A stretch of DNA of 40,119 nucleotides from JBDSLU01 sp039916225 (GCA_039916225.1 JBDSLU010000123.1:1-40119), one strand, 5' to 3'; positions 32,797-40,119 are shown, counted from the stretch's first letter. Notes: generated by a model from the letters alone, not told the origin. Numbers and translations: made by a program.

Positions 32797-34524
32797 ATGG
32801 CCAGATTCCGCCTCGTCGCCGTCACCGCTCTCGCGGTCGCTCTCGGATGCGCCGAGACGTCGGGCGCCCAACGCAAGGCTCCACCGGTGCCACCGCCGCC
32901 GCCACCCGGCAAGGCGAGCTGGCCGACGGACGGCTACGACGTCCAACGCACCTCGTGGCAACGCCACGAGACGCTGATCAGCCCGACCAGCGTCAAGGGC
33001 ATGAAGCTGGTCTGGAAGCTGAAGTTGGACAACGCGTCCCGGCAGCTCCACAACCTGTTCCCGCCGATGATCGTCAGCGACGTGCGGACGACGACCGGGC
33101 CCAAGCAGATCGGGGTCGTGGCTGGCGTCTCGGACAACCTCTTCGGCATCGACCTCGATACCGGCACCCAGCTCTGGAAGCGCACCTTCGACAACACCTT
33201 CACCGGGCAAGCCAACAGCCGCTACTACACGCTGTGCCCGGGCGGCCTGACGGCGACGCCGGTCATCGGACCGGGTGCGAAGCCCGGGCAGTTCGTCGCC
33301 TACGCGGTGTCCTGGGACGGACGCCTGCGGCAGGTCGACGTGGCCACCGGACAGGAAGTGGCCGCACCCGAGCTGTTCCTGCCGCCGAACGGCAAGCCGT
33401 ACGGCCTGAACCTTTACAAGAACGTCGTCTACACCTCGACGGCGCAGGGCTGCGGCGGCACCCCCAACCAGTTCTATGCCTTCGACCTGGCGACAAAGAA
33501 GGTGGGCAGCTTCAACCCCGGCAGCGGCGGGATGTGGCCGCGCCTCGGCCCGACCATCGGCCGCGACGGCAGCGTCTACGCCGGCAGCGGCGACGGCGAC
33601 TACTACCCGGATCGCGAAGTCTTCGGCCAGGCGATCGTCGCGGTCAAGCAGAACCCGCTGACCAAGGCGCTCGAGCTGAGCGACTGGTACGCGCCGACCA
33701 ATGCGATCTGGCTGCGCAAGCGCGACCTCGACATGAACGTCACCGGCCCGGTGTTCGAGTGGAAGGGCAAGGAGTACCTGGCGGAGTCGAGCAAGGAATG
33801 CCGCCTCTGGCTGCTCGACACGAGCGCGATGGGCGGCGAGGACCATCGCACGCCGGTCGACCGCACGCCGCTGATCTGCAACGAGTCGGTGCACTTCGCC
33901 GCGGCCGGTCCGTGGAGCGCGGTGTCGACCTGGGAGGACACCGACGGCACGCGATGGGTGCTGCTGCCGTTCTGGGGCCCCAAGCATCCGGCGTTCAAGG
34001 CCCCGATCGAGCACGGTGAGACCGTGCGCGGCGGCGTCGCGGCGTTCAAGCTGGAAGAGCAGGGCGGCAAGGTCCGGCTGGCGCCGGCCTGGGTGTCGCG
34101 CGACGTCAATCAGGCCGACCACGTGGTGATCGCCAACGGCGTCGTCTTCGCCTTCGGCAACGGTGTCGACGCGACGCAGTCGACGGTCGACATCGGCCTC
34201 ACCTACAACGACTGGCAGAACCGGGCCAAGAACTCGACCCACGCCGAACTGCACGCATTCGACGCCCGCACCGGCGACGAGCTGTGGTCGAGCGGGAGCC
34301 AGATGACGACGTTCAACCACTTCACCAGCCTGTCCCTGGCCAACGGCCGCGTCTATCTCGGCACGCACGACGGCACGCTCTACGCCTTCGGCGTCGATCG
34401 TGAAAGCGGCCCGCGTTCGGACGCCGCGGCGCGCCCAGCGCCGCGAGTAGCAGGACGAACGCTCAAGGGGCCGCCCGCGGCCGGGCGTGAGAGCCCGGAC
34501 GCCAGCCAGGACGGGACCAAGTGA
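32797..34524 (+). CDS. Secreted quinoprotein-like beta-propeller, paralogue 1
   Basis: The 575-residue protein starts at ATG 32797 with a signal peptide (RFRLVAVTALAVALGCAETS); the LGC could also be a lipobox. The open frame extends upstream to 32653 but only through the fold-back element. A Pro-rich stretch is followed by PQQ-like propeller blades: WPTDGYDVQRTSWQRHETLI, LFGIDLDTGTQLWKRTF, FYAFDLATKKVGSF, LHAFDARTGDELWSSGS and GTHDGTLYAFGVD. The place of the active-site HDLWDWD of PQQ dehydrogenases reads KRDLDMNVTGPVF, so the His is lost though an Asp pair remains. It may be a divergent dehydrogenase or a non-catalytic propeller. The C-terminal ~35 residues are disordered. It is coupled by a one-base overlap to paralogue 2. 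Confidence 0.82.
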   Translation: MARFRLVAVTALAVALGCAETSGAQRKAPPVPPPPPPGKASWPTDGYDVQRTSWQRHETLISPTSVKGMKLVWKLKLDNASRQLHNLFPPMIVSDVRTTTGPKQIGVVAGVSDNLFGIDLDTGTQLWKRTFDNTFTGQANSRYYTLCPGGLTATPVIGPGAKPGQFVAYAVSWDGRLRQVDVATGQEVAAPELFLPPNGKPYGLNLYKNVVYTSTAQGCGGTPNQFYAFDLATKKVGSFNPGSGGMWPRLGPTIGRDGSVYAGSGDGDYYPDREVFGQAIVAVKQNPLTKALELSDWYAPTNAIWLRKRDLDMNVTGPVFEWKGKEYLAESSKECRLWLLDTSAMGGEDHRTPVDRTPLICNESVHFAAAGPWSAVSTWEDTDGTRWVLLPFWGPKHPAFKAPIEHGETVRGGVAAFKLEEQGGKVRLAPAWVSRDVNQADHVVIANGVVFAFGNGVDATQSTVDIGLTYNDWQNRAKNSTHAELHAFDARTGDELWSSGSQMTTFNHFTSLSLANGRVYLGTHDGTLYAFGVDRESGPRSDAAARPAPRVAGRTLKGPPAAGRESPDASQDGTK

Positions 34525-36197
34525 TGCGGAGACTGCCACTCATGAACCGTTCCCGGGCCACGCTCGCATTCGCTGCCGGCCTCGCCGCGCTGCCGGCCCT
34601 CGCCGCCGCGCAGGCGCGTGAGGTCACCACGGCCGGCTTCGACGCGCAGCGCACCAACTGGATCCGCAGCGACGTCCGCGTCAACCGGGGATCGGTCGAG
34701 GACGGCTCCTTCAAGCTCCTCTGGAAGCACACTTTCCCGGGCGAACCGCGACAGTTGGAGTCGCTCACCCAGCCGGTGCTGCTCGACTTCCTGGTCGGCT
34801 ACGTCGGCTTCAAGTCGCTGGCCTTCTTCGGTGGTGCCGATGACGTGGTGTTCAGCATCGACACCGACCTGGCCAAGCCGTACTGGACGACGCACCTGAC
34901 GACGATGGCGGCACTCGGCAGCACGCCCGGCAGCACCTGGCGCTGCCCCGGTGGCCTCATGGCTGCGCCGAGCCGCGTGACCCCGCGAGCGCCGACGGGG
35001 TTCGGCGGTCCCGGTGGCGGCGGGGGCGGGCGCGCGACGAGCGCCGTCGGCGAACCCGGCAAGGGCGCCGCGGCCCTGAGCCAGGTGCGACGGGCGCGGC
35101 CGACCGGTCCGCCGAGCGGCGACGTCCCGCCGCCGCCGGCCGGACCCACCCGCAACGCCCCGAGCGTCCCGTTCGGCGGCGTCGATCCGCTGTGGACGAT
35201 GGGCAGCGACGGATGGCTGCGCACCGTGCGCGTCACCGACGGCGGCCAGGTGGATCCCCCGGTGCCGTTCCTGCCGCCGAACGCGCGGCCCTCGTCCCTC
35301 ATCTCGGTCGACGGCCTGGTCTACACGAGCACGTCGAACGACTGCGGCAACGCCCCGAACGGCGTGTGGGCGCTCGATCTGCTGTCGCCGGACAAGAAAG
35401 TCACGACCTGGAAGACGGGCGGCGCCAACGTTGCCGGCAGCGTCGCACTCGGCACCAGCGGCATCGTCTACGCCGCGACCGGCCTGCAGCCGCCGGCCAC
35501 GCGTCCGTGGCTCGCCGCCGACGGACCGGCCCCGACGCGCTACGCCAGCAGCGTCGTCGCCCTCGATCGGGTCACGCTCGAGCCGAAGGACTGGTTCACC
35601 CGCGACACCGCCGACTTCAACGCGACGCCGGTGGTCTTCCGCCACAAGGGCAAGGATTACGTCGCGGTGACCGGCAACGACGGGCGCCTCTACCTGCTCG
35701 ACGGCACCTCGCTCGGCGGCAGCGACCACAAGACGCCGCTGTTCGTGACCGACGCCTTCGCGCCGCCCAACGCCGGCGGCGGGCTGGCGACGTGGCAGGA
35801 CGCCGACGGCACGCGCTGGGTGCTGGCGCCCGGCGCCAGCAGCATCGTCGCGCTGAAGGTGGTGGAGAAGGACGGCAAGGCTGCTCTCGAGCCGGGCTGG
35901 CGCTCGCGCCAGATCGCCGCGCCGCTGGCGCCGGTCGTCCTCAACGGCATCGTCTTCGCCGCGGCCAGCGGCGAGCACCGTGGCGGCGCGCCGACCCTGT
36001 CGGCGGCCGATCGCGCCAAGCAGTCGACGCCGGCCGTCCTCTACGCCCTCGACGCCGTCAGCGGCAAGGAGCTGTGGTCGAGCGGATCGGCGATCACGTC
36101 GTTCGCCCGCGCCGGCCTGGCCGCCGGCGGTGGCCAGGTCTACCTGGTCACCTACGACAACACGCTCTATGCCTTCGGCATCCCCCTGGAGCACTGA
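34524..36197 (+). CDS. Secreted quinoprotein-like beta-propeller, paralogue 2
   Basis: The 557-residue protein starts at ATG 34524, overlapping the previous stop by one base (TGATG), with a signal peptide (ATLAFAAGLAALPALAAAQ). Blades include TTAGFDAQRTNWIRSDVRVN, VFSIDTDLAKPYW, VWALDLLSPDKKVTTW, LYALDAVSGKELWSSGSAIT and YDNTLYAFGIPLEH. Compared with paralogue 1 it has a Gly/Pro/Arg-rich insertion (residues about 158-215), probably an exposed loop, and the active-site position reads DTADFNATPVVF with only one Asp. The pair may form a heterodimer. The cytochrome-HhH gene begins 2 nt after its stop, so three genes form one operon and electron transfer to that cytochrome is plausible. Confidence 0.82.
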   Translation: MRRLPLMNRSRATLAFAAGLAALPALAAAQAREVTTAGFDAQRTNWIRSDVRVNRGSVEDGSFKLLWKHTFPGEPRQLESLTQPVLLDFLVGYVGFKSLAFFGGADDVVFSIDTDLAKPYWTTHLTTMAALGSTPGSTWRCPGGLMAAPSRVTPRAPTGFGGPGGGGGGRATSAVGEPGKGAAALSQVRRARPTGPPSGDVPPPPAGPTRNAPSVPFGGVDPLWTMGSDGWLRTVRVTDGGQVDPPVPFLPPNARPSSLISVDGLVYTSTSNDCGNAPNGVWALDLLSPDKKVTTWKTGGANVAGSVALGTSGIVYAATGLQPPATRPWLAADGPAPTRYASSVVALDRVTLEPKDWFTRDTADFNATPVVFRHKGKDYVAVTGNDGRLYLLDGTSLGGSDHKTPLFVTDAFAPPNAGGGLATWQDADGTRWVLAPGASSIVALKVVEKDGKAALEPGWRSRQIAAPLAPVVLNGIVFAAASGEHRGGAPTLSAADRAKQSTPAVLYALDAVSGKELWSSGSAITSFARAGLAAGGGQVYLVTYDNTLYAFGIPLEH

Positions 36198-36199
36198 TC

Positions 36200-36679
36200 A
36201 TGCGAGACCGCTTCCTGTTGTCCGCCGGTGCCGCATTGCTGGCGTTCCTCGCGGCGTCCGGCTCCGCCTCCGCCCAGACCCAGCTCCCCGACGGACCGGG
36301 CAAGGCCGAGGTCCAGAAGCTGTGCAGCACCTGTCATCCGGCGGATCGCGGCGCCTCTGTCCGCCTGACCCGTGAAGGCTGGCAGGACGTGATGACGCGC
36401 ATGGTCGGACTCGGCTTGAAGGGCACCGACGAAGAACTGAACGCCGCCCTCGAATACCTGGCGACCCATTTCAAGGGCGAGGCGGCGGCGCCGCTCAACC
36501 TGAACCGCGCGACGCCGGTGCAGCTGCAGAGCGTCGCCGGCCTGCTGCGCGCCGAGTCCGCCGCCCTGATCGCGCATCGCGGCAAGGCCCCGTGCAAGAC
36601 GCTCGACGATCTGAAGTCGATCGCTGGCCTCGATTTCACGAAGATCGAGAAGCGCCGCGACCGGCTGGTGTGTTTCTGA
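36200..36679 (+). CDS. Cytochrome c fused to ComEA-like helix-hairpin-helix domain
   Basis: The 159-residue protein has a signal peptide (FLLSAGAALLAFLAASGSASA), a small cytochrome c domain with one heme site (CSTCH at 42-46, Met64 or Met70 as possible ligand) and, from residue 98, a tandem helix-hairpin-helix region (LNLNRATPVQLQSVAGLLRA; KTLDDLKSIAGLDFTKIEKR). HhH domains of this ComEA type bind DNA or mediate protein contacts. In a periplasmic cytochrome the second role seems likelier, docking to the quinoprotein encoded just upstream. Cys132 and Cys158 could form a disulfide. It is in an operon with the two propeller genes. Confidence 0.85.
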   Translation: MRDRFLLSAGAALLAFLAASGSASAQTQLPDGPGKAEVQKLCSTCHPADRGASVRLTREGWQDVMTRMVGLGLKGTDEELNAALEYLATHFKGEAAAPLNLNRATPVQLQSVAGLLRAESAALIAHRGKAPCKTLDDLKSIAGLDFTKIEKRRDRLVCF

Positions 36680-36691
36680 GACGGAGTGACC

Positions 36692-37165
36692 ATGGCAAAG
36701 CGTAGTGACGTGAAACGAACAACTCGCAGCACGACCACGACCGGGCCGGCCGAGGAACCCGCCGGCCAGACCGAGCAGCGCATCGCCGCCTTCGCGGAAC
36801 AGATCGGCCGGATCGCCGGGACGCTGCAGGCCAAGACGGAAGGCTGGCTGGACCGCAAGACGCTGAATGATCAACTCGCCAGCGTCCGCGACGGAGCCAC
36901 GGCCCTGCTGGGGCACCTCACGGCCGGCGTCGAGAAAGGCAAGAGGGCGGCATCGGCCGCTGCCAAGCCGTCCGCGAAGACACCGCCCGCCCCCGGGCCC
37001 GGACCGTCGATGCGTCGCAGCCGAGGTGTCGTCGACGCCCCCGGCAAGACGCATCGGAAGCCGCCGCCGCCCGACCCCCAGGCGGCTGCCGCGGCAACGC
37101 AAGCGGCCAAGCTGCGGACGGCCGCGCCCATGATCAAGACGCACCGGCGTCGCGGACGCGGCTAG
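36692..37165 (+). CDS. Small basic Ala/Pro/Lys-rich hypothetical protein
   Basis: The 157-residue product starts at ATG 36692 with GGAG 5 nt before it, 12 nt after the cytochrome-HhH stop. Residues 25-80 look helical (TEQRIAAFAEQIGRIAGTLQ; DQLASVRDGATALLGHLTAG). The C-terminal half is a low-complexity Lys/Ala/Pro/Arg tail ending KTHRRRGRG. No signal peptide is seen. The composition recalls nucleoid-associated or histone-like proteins with a basic tail, but no family is recognised and no function is claimed. Its stop codon TAG is the first triplet of fold-back element copy 2. Confidence 0.65.
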   Translation: MAKRSDVKRTTRSTTTTGPAEEPAGQTEQRIAAFAEQIGRIAGTLQAKTEGWLDRKTLNDQLASVRDGATALLGHLTAGVEKGKRAASAAAKPSAKTPPAPGPGPSMRRSRGVVDAPGKTHRKPPPPDPQAAAAATQAAKLRTAAPMIKTHRRRGRG

Positions 37166-37325
37166 TGGCCTGTATCAGTCGTTTCGGTAGTGCCTCTCGG
37201 GCGGGGCATCCCGTCTGGTGGCGTTGCTCGTCGCTTACAAATCCCCGATTTGCGCGCTCCTCGCGCCTGGCCAGCCGGGCGCCGCGCCCGAGATCCACTA
37301 CCGAACCAACTGATACGGGCCACTA
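37163..37325. repeat. Fold-back element, copy 2
   Basis: This 163-bp imperfect palindrome has outer arms TAGTGGCCTGTATCAGT... (37163-37192) and 37296-37325 that match at 27 of 30 positions. The apex CAAATC-CCC-GATTTG (37238-37252) keeps the 6-bp stem and 3-nt loop of copy 1 with different bases. Core blocks GCATCCCG (37206), GCGTTGCTCGTCGCTTAC (37221), GCGCGCTCCTCGCGCCT (37252) and CGGGCGCC (37276) match copy 1. The left end coincides with the stop codon of the preceding gene. No coding frame is inside it. Confidence 0.88.
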
Positions 37326-37392
37326 GGGTGACGGACGGGCCGCCGCGACGGCCCGTCCGTCGGCCTCGGCCCGGCCACCGCGCCGCGGACCC

Positions 37393-37725
37393 TCAGTCGA
37401 TGCGGTCGAAGGTGACGGTGCGGGCCTGCAGGTTGGCCTGGGCCGACCGCTTGGCCAGAAGCCAGGCGTCGGCGCAGTTGGCGTCGGTGGGAACGACCGC
37501 TGTCCGCGTCCACCAGTCCGGGTCAGTGCGCGCCTCGGCCGGCAGCGCGAAGCCGAGGAGGTCTTCGATCTGGTCGAAGGTCAGGACGATGGTGTCCGCG
37601 AAGCGCGTCCGGAGATACTCGTGCAGGGGTCGATACCGGCCAGCCGGCTGCCGCCCGCGCGGCGCCACCGACGGGGCCTCGGGTTGACTGGTGGGCTTCG
37701 CCGGGCCACGCATCCAGGCCCACAT
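37393..37725 (-). CDS. DUF7662-like small protein
   Basis: With the ATG at 37725 the product has 110 residues (a GTG at 37740 would add five). After a Pro-rich N-terminus it contains YRPLHEYLRTRFADTIVLTF, then DQIEDLLGFALPAEARTDPD, WWTR, and ADAWLLAKRSAQANLQARTV with TFDRI. This order (YxPLxxYL, LTFxxIExLLG, LPxxAR, WW, AWL, VxF) is that of the DUF7662 domain, a small domain of unknown function often seen in bacterial genomes beside restriction or nuclease genes. No such neighbour is present. It is transcribed away from the pentaheme cytochrome. Short but clearly patterned, so probably a real gene. Confidence 0.68.
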   Translation of the reverse strand: MWAWMRGPAKPTSQPEAPSVAPRGRQPAGRYRPLHEYLRTRFADTIVLTFDQIEDLLGFALPAEARTDPDWWTRTAVVPTDANCADAWLLAKRSAQANLQARTVTFDRID

Positions 37726-37881
37726 GTCAGAAACCTGCACGGCCGCCCGATTCAGCGGCGTCGTGCCGCGCCTGCCGGCCGCTTGTGATGTTCATCGCCA
37801 TGATCTTAGCAGCGTAGGCCGCCCGGTCGGCGCCGGCTGCCCCGTAGTGAACAGTCGTTCGCGCGACATTCCCCGCTGCGA

Positions 37882-37887
37882 TATCCT
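37882..37887 (+). promoter_or_regulatory. TATCCT, 6 nt before ATG (leaderless start)
   Basis: TATCCT (37882-37887) ends 6 nt before the ATG at 37894, which has no Shine-Dalgarno sequence. It is the fifth case of this spacing in the window. Confidence 0.5.
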
Positions 37888-37893
37888 CCGCCC

Positions 37894-38475
37894 ATGCTGG
37901 GGTCCATGGGGGGAGGCCGCCTGGCCGGCAGCCTGGCGGCCGGGTTGGGCGTGCTGATGGCCACGATGATCGTGCTGCGGGGGCAGGGCAGTGGCCAAGC
38001 GGCGCCTGCGGCGGGTGCCCAACCAGCCGCGCCAGTGTTCGCGCCGCCGCCGGCGCCCGTCCAGCCCATCCCCTACAGCCACAAGAAGCACCTCGCGCTC
38101 GGTCTCGAGTGCCGCCAGTGTCACGTCAACCCCGACGCCGGCGAGATGATGACGTTCCCGGCGACCGGGGTCTGCATGTCGTGCCACCAGGCGATTGCGA
38201 CCGACAAGCCCTCGATCCAGAAACTGGCGGCGTTCGCCAAGACCGGAACGCCGGTGCCATGGGTCCGCGTCTACGACACGCCCGAGTACGTCTTCTGGAG
38301 TCACGGCGCGCACCTCCAGGCCAAGGTCGACTGCGTCGAGTGCCACGGCCCGGTTGCCGACCAGGACGTCATGCGCCAGCAGACCGACGTCGTGACGATG
38401 CTCGGCTGCCGCCGCTGCCACGATGCCCGCCAGGCGTTCACCGATTGCGGCGATTGTCACGAGCCGCGCCAATGA
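37894..38475 (+). CDS. Pentaheme cytochrome c (c3/c7-like)
   Basis: The 193-residue periplasmic multiheme protein has an N-terminal signal or anchor (AGSLAAGLGVLMATMIVL), an Ala/Pro linker, then five CxxCH heme sites: CRQCH 73-77, CMSCH 94-98, CVECH 147-151, CRRCH 172-176 and CGDCH 185-189. His residues in YSHKKH (62-66) and WSHGAH (136-140) are likely distal ligands, the pattern of class III cytochromes and of the ActA-like subunit of alternative complex III. No other complex III subunit is visible before the window ends; a PQQ dehydrogenase begins 30 nt downstream, so this cytochrome probably takes its electrons. Confidence 0.9.
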   Translation: MLGSMGGGRLAGSLAAGLGVLMATMIVLRGQGSGQAAPAAGAQPAAPVFAPPPAPVQPIPYSHKKHLALGLECRQCHVNPDAGEMMTFPATGVCMSCHQAIATDKPSIQKLAAFAKTGTPVPWVRVYDTPEYVFWSHGAHLQAKVDCVECHGPVADQDVMRQQTDVVTMLGCRRCHDARQAFTDCGDCHEPRQ

Positions 38476-38505
38476 TCGCGTCGGCCGCGTCGTAGAGAAA
38501 ACGAG

Positions 38506-40119
38506 ATGACCCGAACGTCCCAGGCCCTGCTGATCCTCGCCGTGACCGCCGCGGCGACGGGCGCGGCGATCGCGCAACGCGCCACGACGTCGCCGCCGGC
38601 TCCGGCCGCCACGGCCGCCGGCGACTGGCCGACCTACAACCGTGATCCTGGCGGCACGCGGTTCTCGCCGCTCACCGACATCACGCCAGGGAATGTCGCC
38701 ACCCTCGACGTCGCCTGGACGTACCACATGAAGCCGGCGGCCGCGCCTGCCGCCCCCACGGCATCGACGCCGGCCGGTCATGAAGAGCCGGCGGCGACTG
38801 CGCCGGCGGGCGCGTCGTCGCTGCCGCCCGCATCGACCAGCAGCAACCAGACGCGTGGCCGCCGCGGCTATGCCTCGAGCGAGAGCACGCCGCTGGTCAT
38901 CGACGGCACGCTCTACATGAGCACGCCCTATGCGCGCGTGGTCGCGCTCGACGCCGCGACCGGCACCGAGAAGTGGGCCTATCGGCTGCCGTCGGGCAAC
39001 CCGTCGACGCGCGGCGTCGAATACTTTGCCGGTGATGCGACGACGCCGGCCCAGATCGTCTTCGGCAGCACCGACGCCAAGCTCTACTCGATCGCGGCCG
39101 CCACCGGCGTGCCCAACCCGGCGTTCGGCACCGGCGGCGTCGTGTCTCTCGACACGGCCGAGATCCTGCGTGGCCTGCCCGGCCGCAACGGTCTCAGCTC
39201 GCCGCCGATCATCTTCAAGCACCTGGTGATCACCGGCGGCACCACCCAGGAGAACCCGCCGCGCGGGCCCGCCGGCGACGTGCGGGCCTGGGACATCCAC
39301 ACCGGCACGCTGGCGTGGACCTTCCGCTCGGTGCCGCAGGCCGGCGAGCGCTTCAACGACACGTGGGGCACCGACAGCTGGAAGAACCGCACCGGCGTCA
39401 ACGTGTGGGGCTTCTTCACCGTCGACGTCGCGCGCGGCATCGTCTACATGCCGTTCGGGGCGCCGTCGGTCGATCAGTACGGCGGCGACCGGCCGGGCGA
39501 CAACCTGTTCGGGACCAGCCTGGTGGCGGCCAAGGCCGACACCGGCGAATACCTCTGGCACTTCCAGTTGACCCACCACGACATCTGGGACGCCGATCTG
39601 ACGGCGGCGCCCCTGCTGCTGGACGTGACGCGCGCCGGCAAGACGATCCCGGCGGTCGCGGTCGCCAGCAAGCTGGGGCTGCTGTTCCTGCTCGATCGCA
39701 CCACCGGCACGCCGATCGATCCGATCGAGGAGCGGCCGGTGCCGGCCAGCGAGGTGCCGCTCGAGCGGGCGGCGAAGACGCAGCCGTTCCCGCTCGTCAC
39801 GCCACCGTTGTCGCGAATGAGCATGGCCGCCACCGACGTGGCGACGCTGACGCCCGAGATCGAAGCTGGCTGCCGCGCGCTGCTGCAGGGTGTGCAGCTC
39901 GGTGGGCCGTACCTGCCGCCAGGGTTCAATCGGCTGCGCGTGCAGTTCCCCGGCAACCACGGCGGCGTCAACTGGGGCGGCATGTCGTACTCCCCAGAGC
40001 TCGGCTACCTGTTCGTCAACACCAGCGAGCTGGGCCAGTTGTCCGGCATGATGCCGCGCCCGGCGGGGGCGACCGGCCCCGCCGCGGCGAAGGGTTTGGG
40101 CAATCGTCTCGATCCCGGT
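38506..40119 (+). CDS. PQQ-dependent dehydrogenase, 3' end outside window
   Basis: The frame is open from the ATG at 38506 to the last base, giving 538 residues of an incomplete protein. A signal peptide (ALLILAVTAAATGAAIAQ) precedes the family start WPTYNRDPGGTRFSPLTDIT. An Ala/Pro/Ser-rich insertion follows (about residues 77-120), then propeller blades (VVALDAATGTEKWAYRLPSG, AWDIHTGTLAWTFRSVPQAG, GGDRPGDNLFGTSLVAAKAD) and the active-site segment QLTHHDIWDADLTAAPLLLD. HHDIWDAD resembles the membrane glucose/quinate dehydrogenase branch (HHDxWDxD), though no N-terminal membrane helices are present. A possible C-terminal heme domain cannot be excluded because the end is missing. It follows the pentaheme cytochrome by 30 nt. 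Confidence 0.9.
   Translation, partial: MTRTSQALLILAVTAAATGAAIAQRATTSPPAPAATAAGDWPTYNRDPGGTRFSPLTDITPGNVATLDVAWTYHMKPAAAPAAPTASTPAGHEEPAATAPAGASSLPPASTSSNQTRGRRGYASSESTPLVIDGTLYMSTPYARVVALDAATGTEKWAYRLPSGNPSTRGVEYFAGDATTPAQIVFGSTDAKLYSIAAATGVPNPAFGTGGVVSLDTAEILRGLPGRNGLSSPPIIFKHLVITGGTTQENPPRGPAGDVRAWDIHTGTLAWTFRSVPQAGERFNDTWGTDSWKNRTGVNVWGFFTVDVARGIVYMPFGAPSVDQYGGDRPGDNLFGTSLVAAKADTGEYLWHFQLTHHDIWDADLTAAPLLLDVTRAGKTIPAVAVASKLGLLFLLDRTTGTPIDPIEERPVPASEVPLERAAKTQPFPLVTPPLSRMSMAATDVATLTPEIEAGCRALLQGVQLGGPYLPPGFNRLRVQFPGNHGGVNWGGMSYSPELGYLFVNTSELGQLSGMMPRPAGATGPAAAKGLGNRLDPG

Noticed and set aside
1..40119. CRISPR arrays, tRNA or rRNA genes, insertion sequences
   Set aside because: No direct-repeat/spacer pattern, no cloverleaf-like sequence I could recognise, and no transposase motif were found by reading both strands.

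Overview
The window is uniformly GC-rich. It carries several Oar-like TonB-dependent receptors, many secreted quinoprotein (PQQ-type) beta-propellers with c-type cytochromes, PD40-type remnants and a glutaminyl-cyclase pair. This mix resembles soil Acidobacteriota, most likely a Vicinamibacteria (Luteitalea-like) genome. That assignment is an inference from gene content, because there is no rRNA or other phylogenetic marker here. I saw no tRNA, rRNA, CRISPR array, insertion sequence or phage gene.

Layout. 1-3084: 3' part of an Oar-like TonB receptor, closed by a strong intrinsic terminator. 3275-6218: a cytochrome c-quinoprotein fusion followed by a mutarotase-like protein. 6291-7053: the fused 5'-less remains of two genes (a PD40 propeller and an alpha/beta hydrolase with two frameshifts). 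7188-11734: a tight three-gene unit of TonB receptor, YfiR-like periplasmic protein and hybrid histidine kinase. 11816-12796: secreted metallo-beta-lactamase-fold hydrolase. 12956-17453 (minus): a second Oar-like receptor and a secreted hypothetical protein. 17579-19435: tandem glutaminyl-peptide cyclotransferases.

19404-24612 (minus) is the most interesting region. It is a seven-gene, translationally coupled operon: a 62-residue RiPP precursor-like peptide, a lasso-type B2 transglutaminase-fold peptidase, a nucleotidyltransferase, a secreted STN-like protein, an HPr-kinase-like protein, a radical SAM protein and a PqqD/B1-like recognition protein. Kinase, nucleotidyltransferase, B1 and B2 match the accessory set of paeninodin-type lasso peptide clusters. 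However, no asparagine-synthetase-like lasso cyclase is present, and a radical SAM enzyme occupies the locus instead. A lamin-tail-domain protein lies directly upstream on the same strand.

26322-40119 is mostly periplasmic quinoprotein respiration. A diheme cytochrome c, PQQ dehydrogenase, YVTN propeller lipoprotein and TonB receptor run in series. They are followed by two paralogous quinoprotein-like propellers, a cytochrome c-helix-hairpin-helix fusion, a small basic protein, a DUF7662-like gene on the minus strand, a pentaheme cytochrome and a PQQ dehydrogenase cut by the window end.

Two structural signals stand out outside genes. Two copies of a roughly 160-bp fold-back element (32633-32791 and 37163-37325) share four conserved core blocks at identical spacing, while the apical stem and outer arms differ in sequence yet remain self-complementary in each copy. 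Separately, five genes begin exactly 6 nt after a -10-like hexamer, which suggests leaderless transcription.
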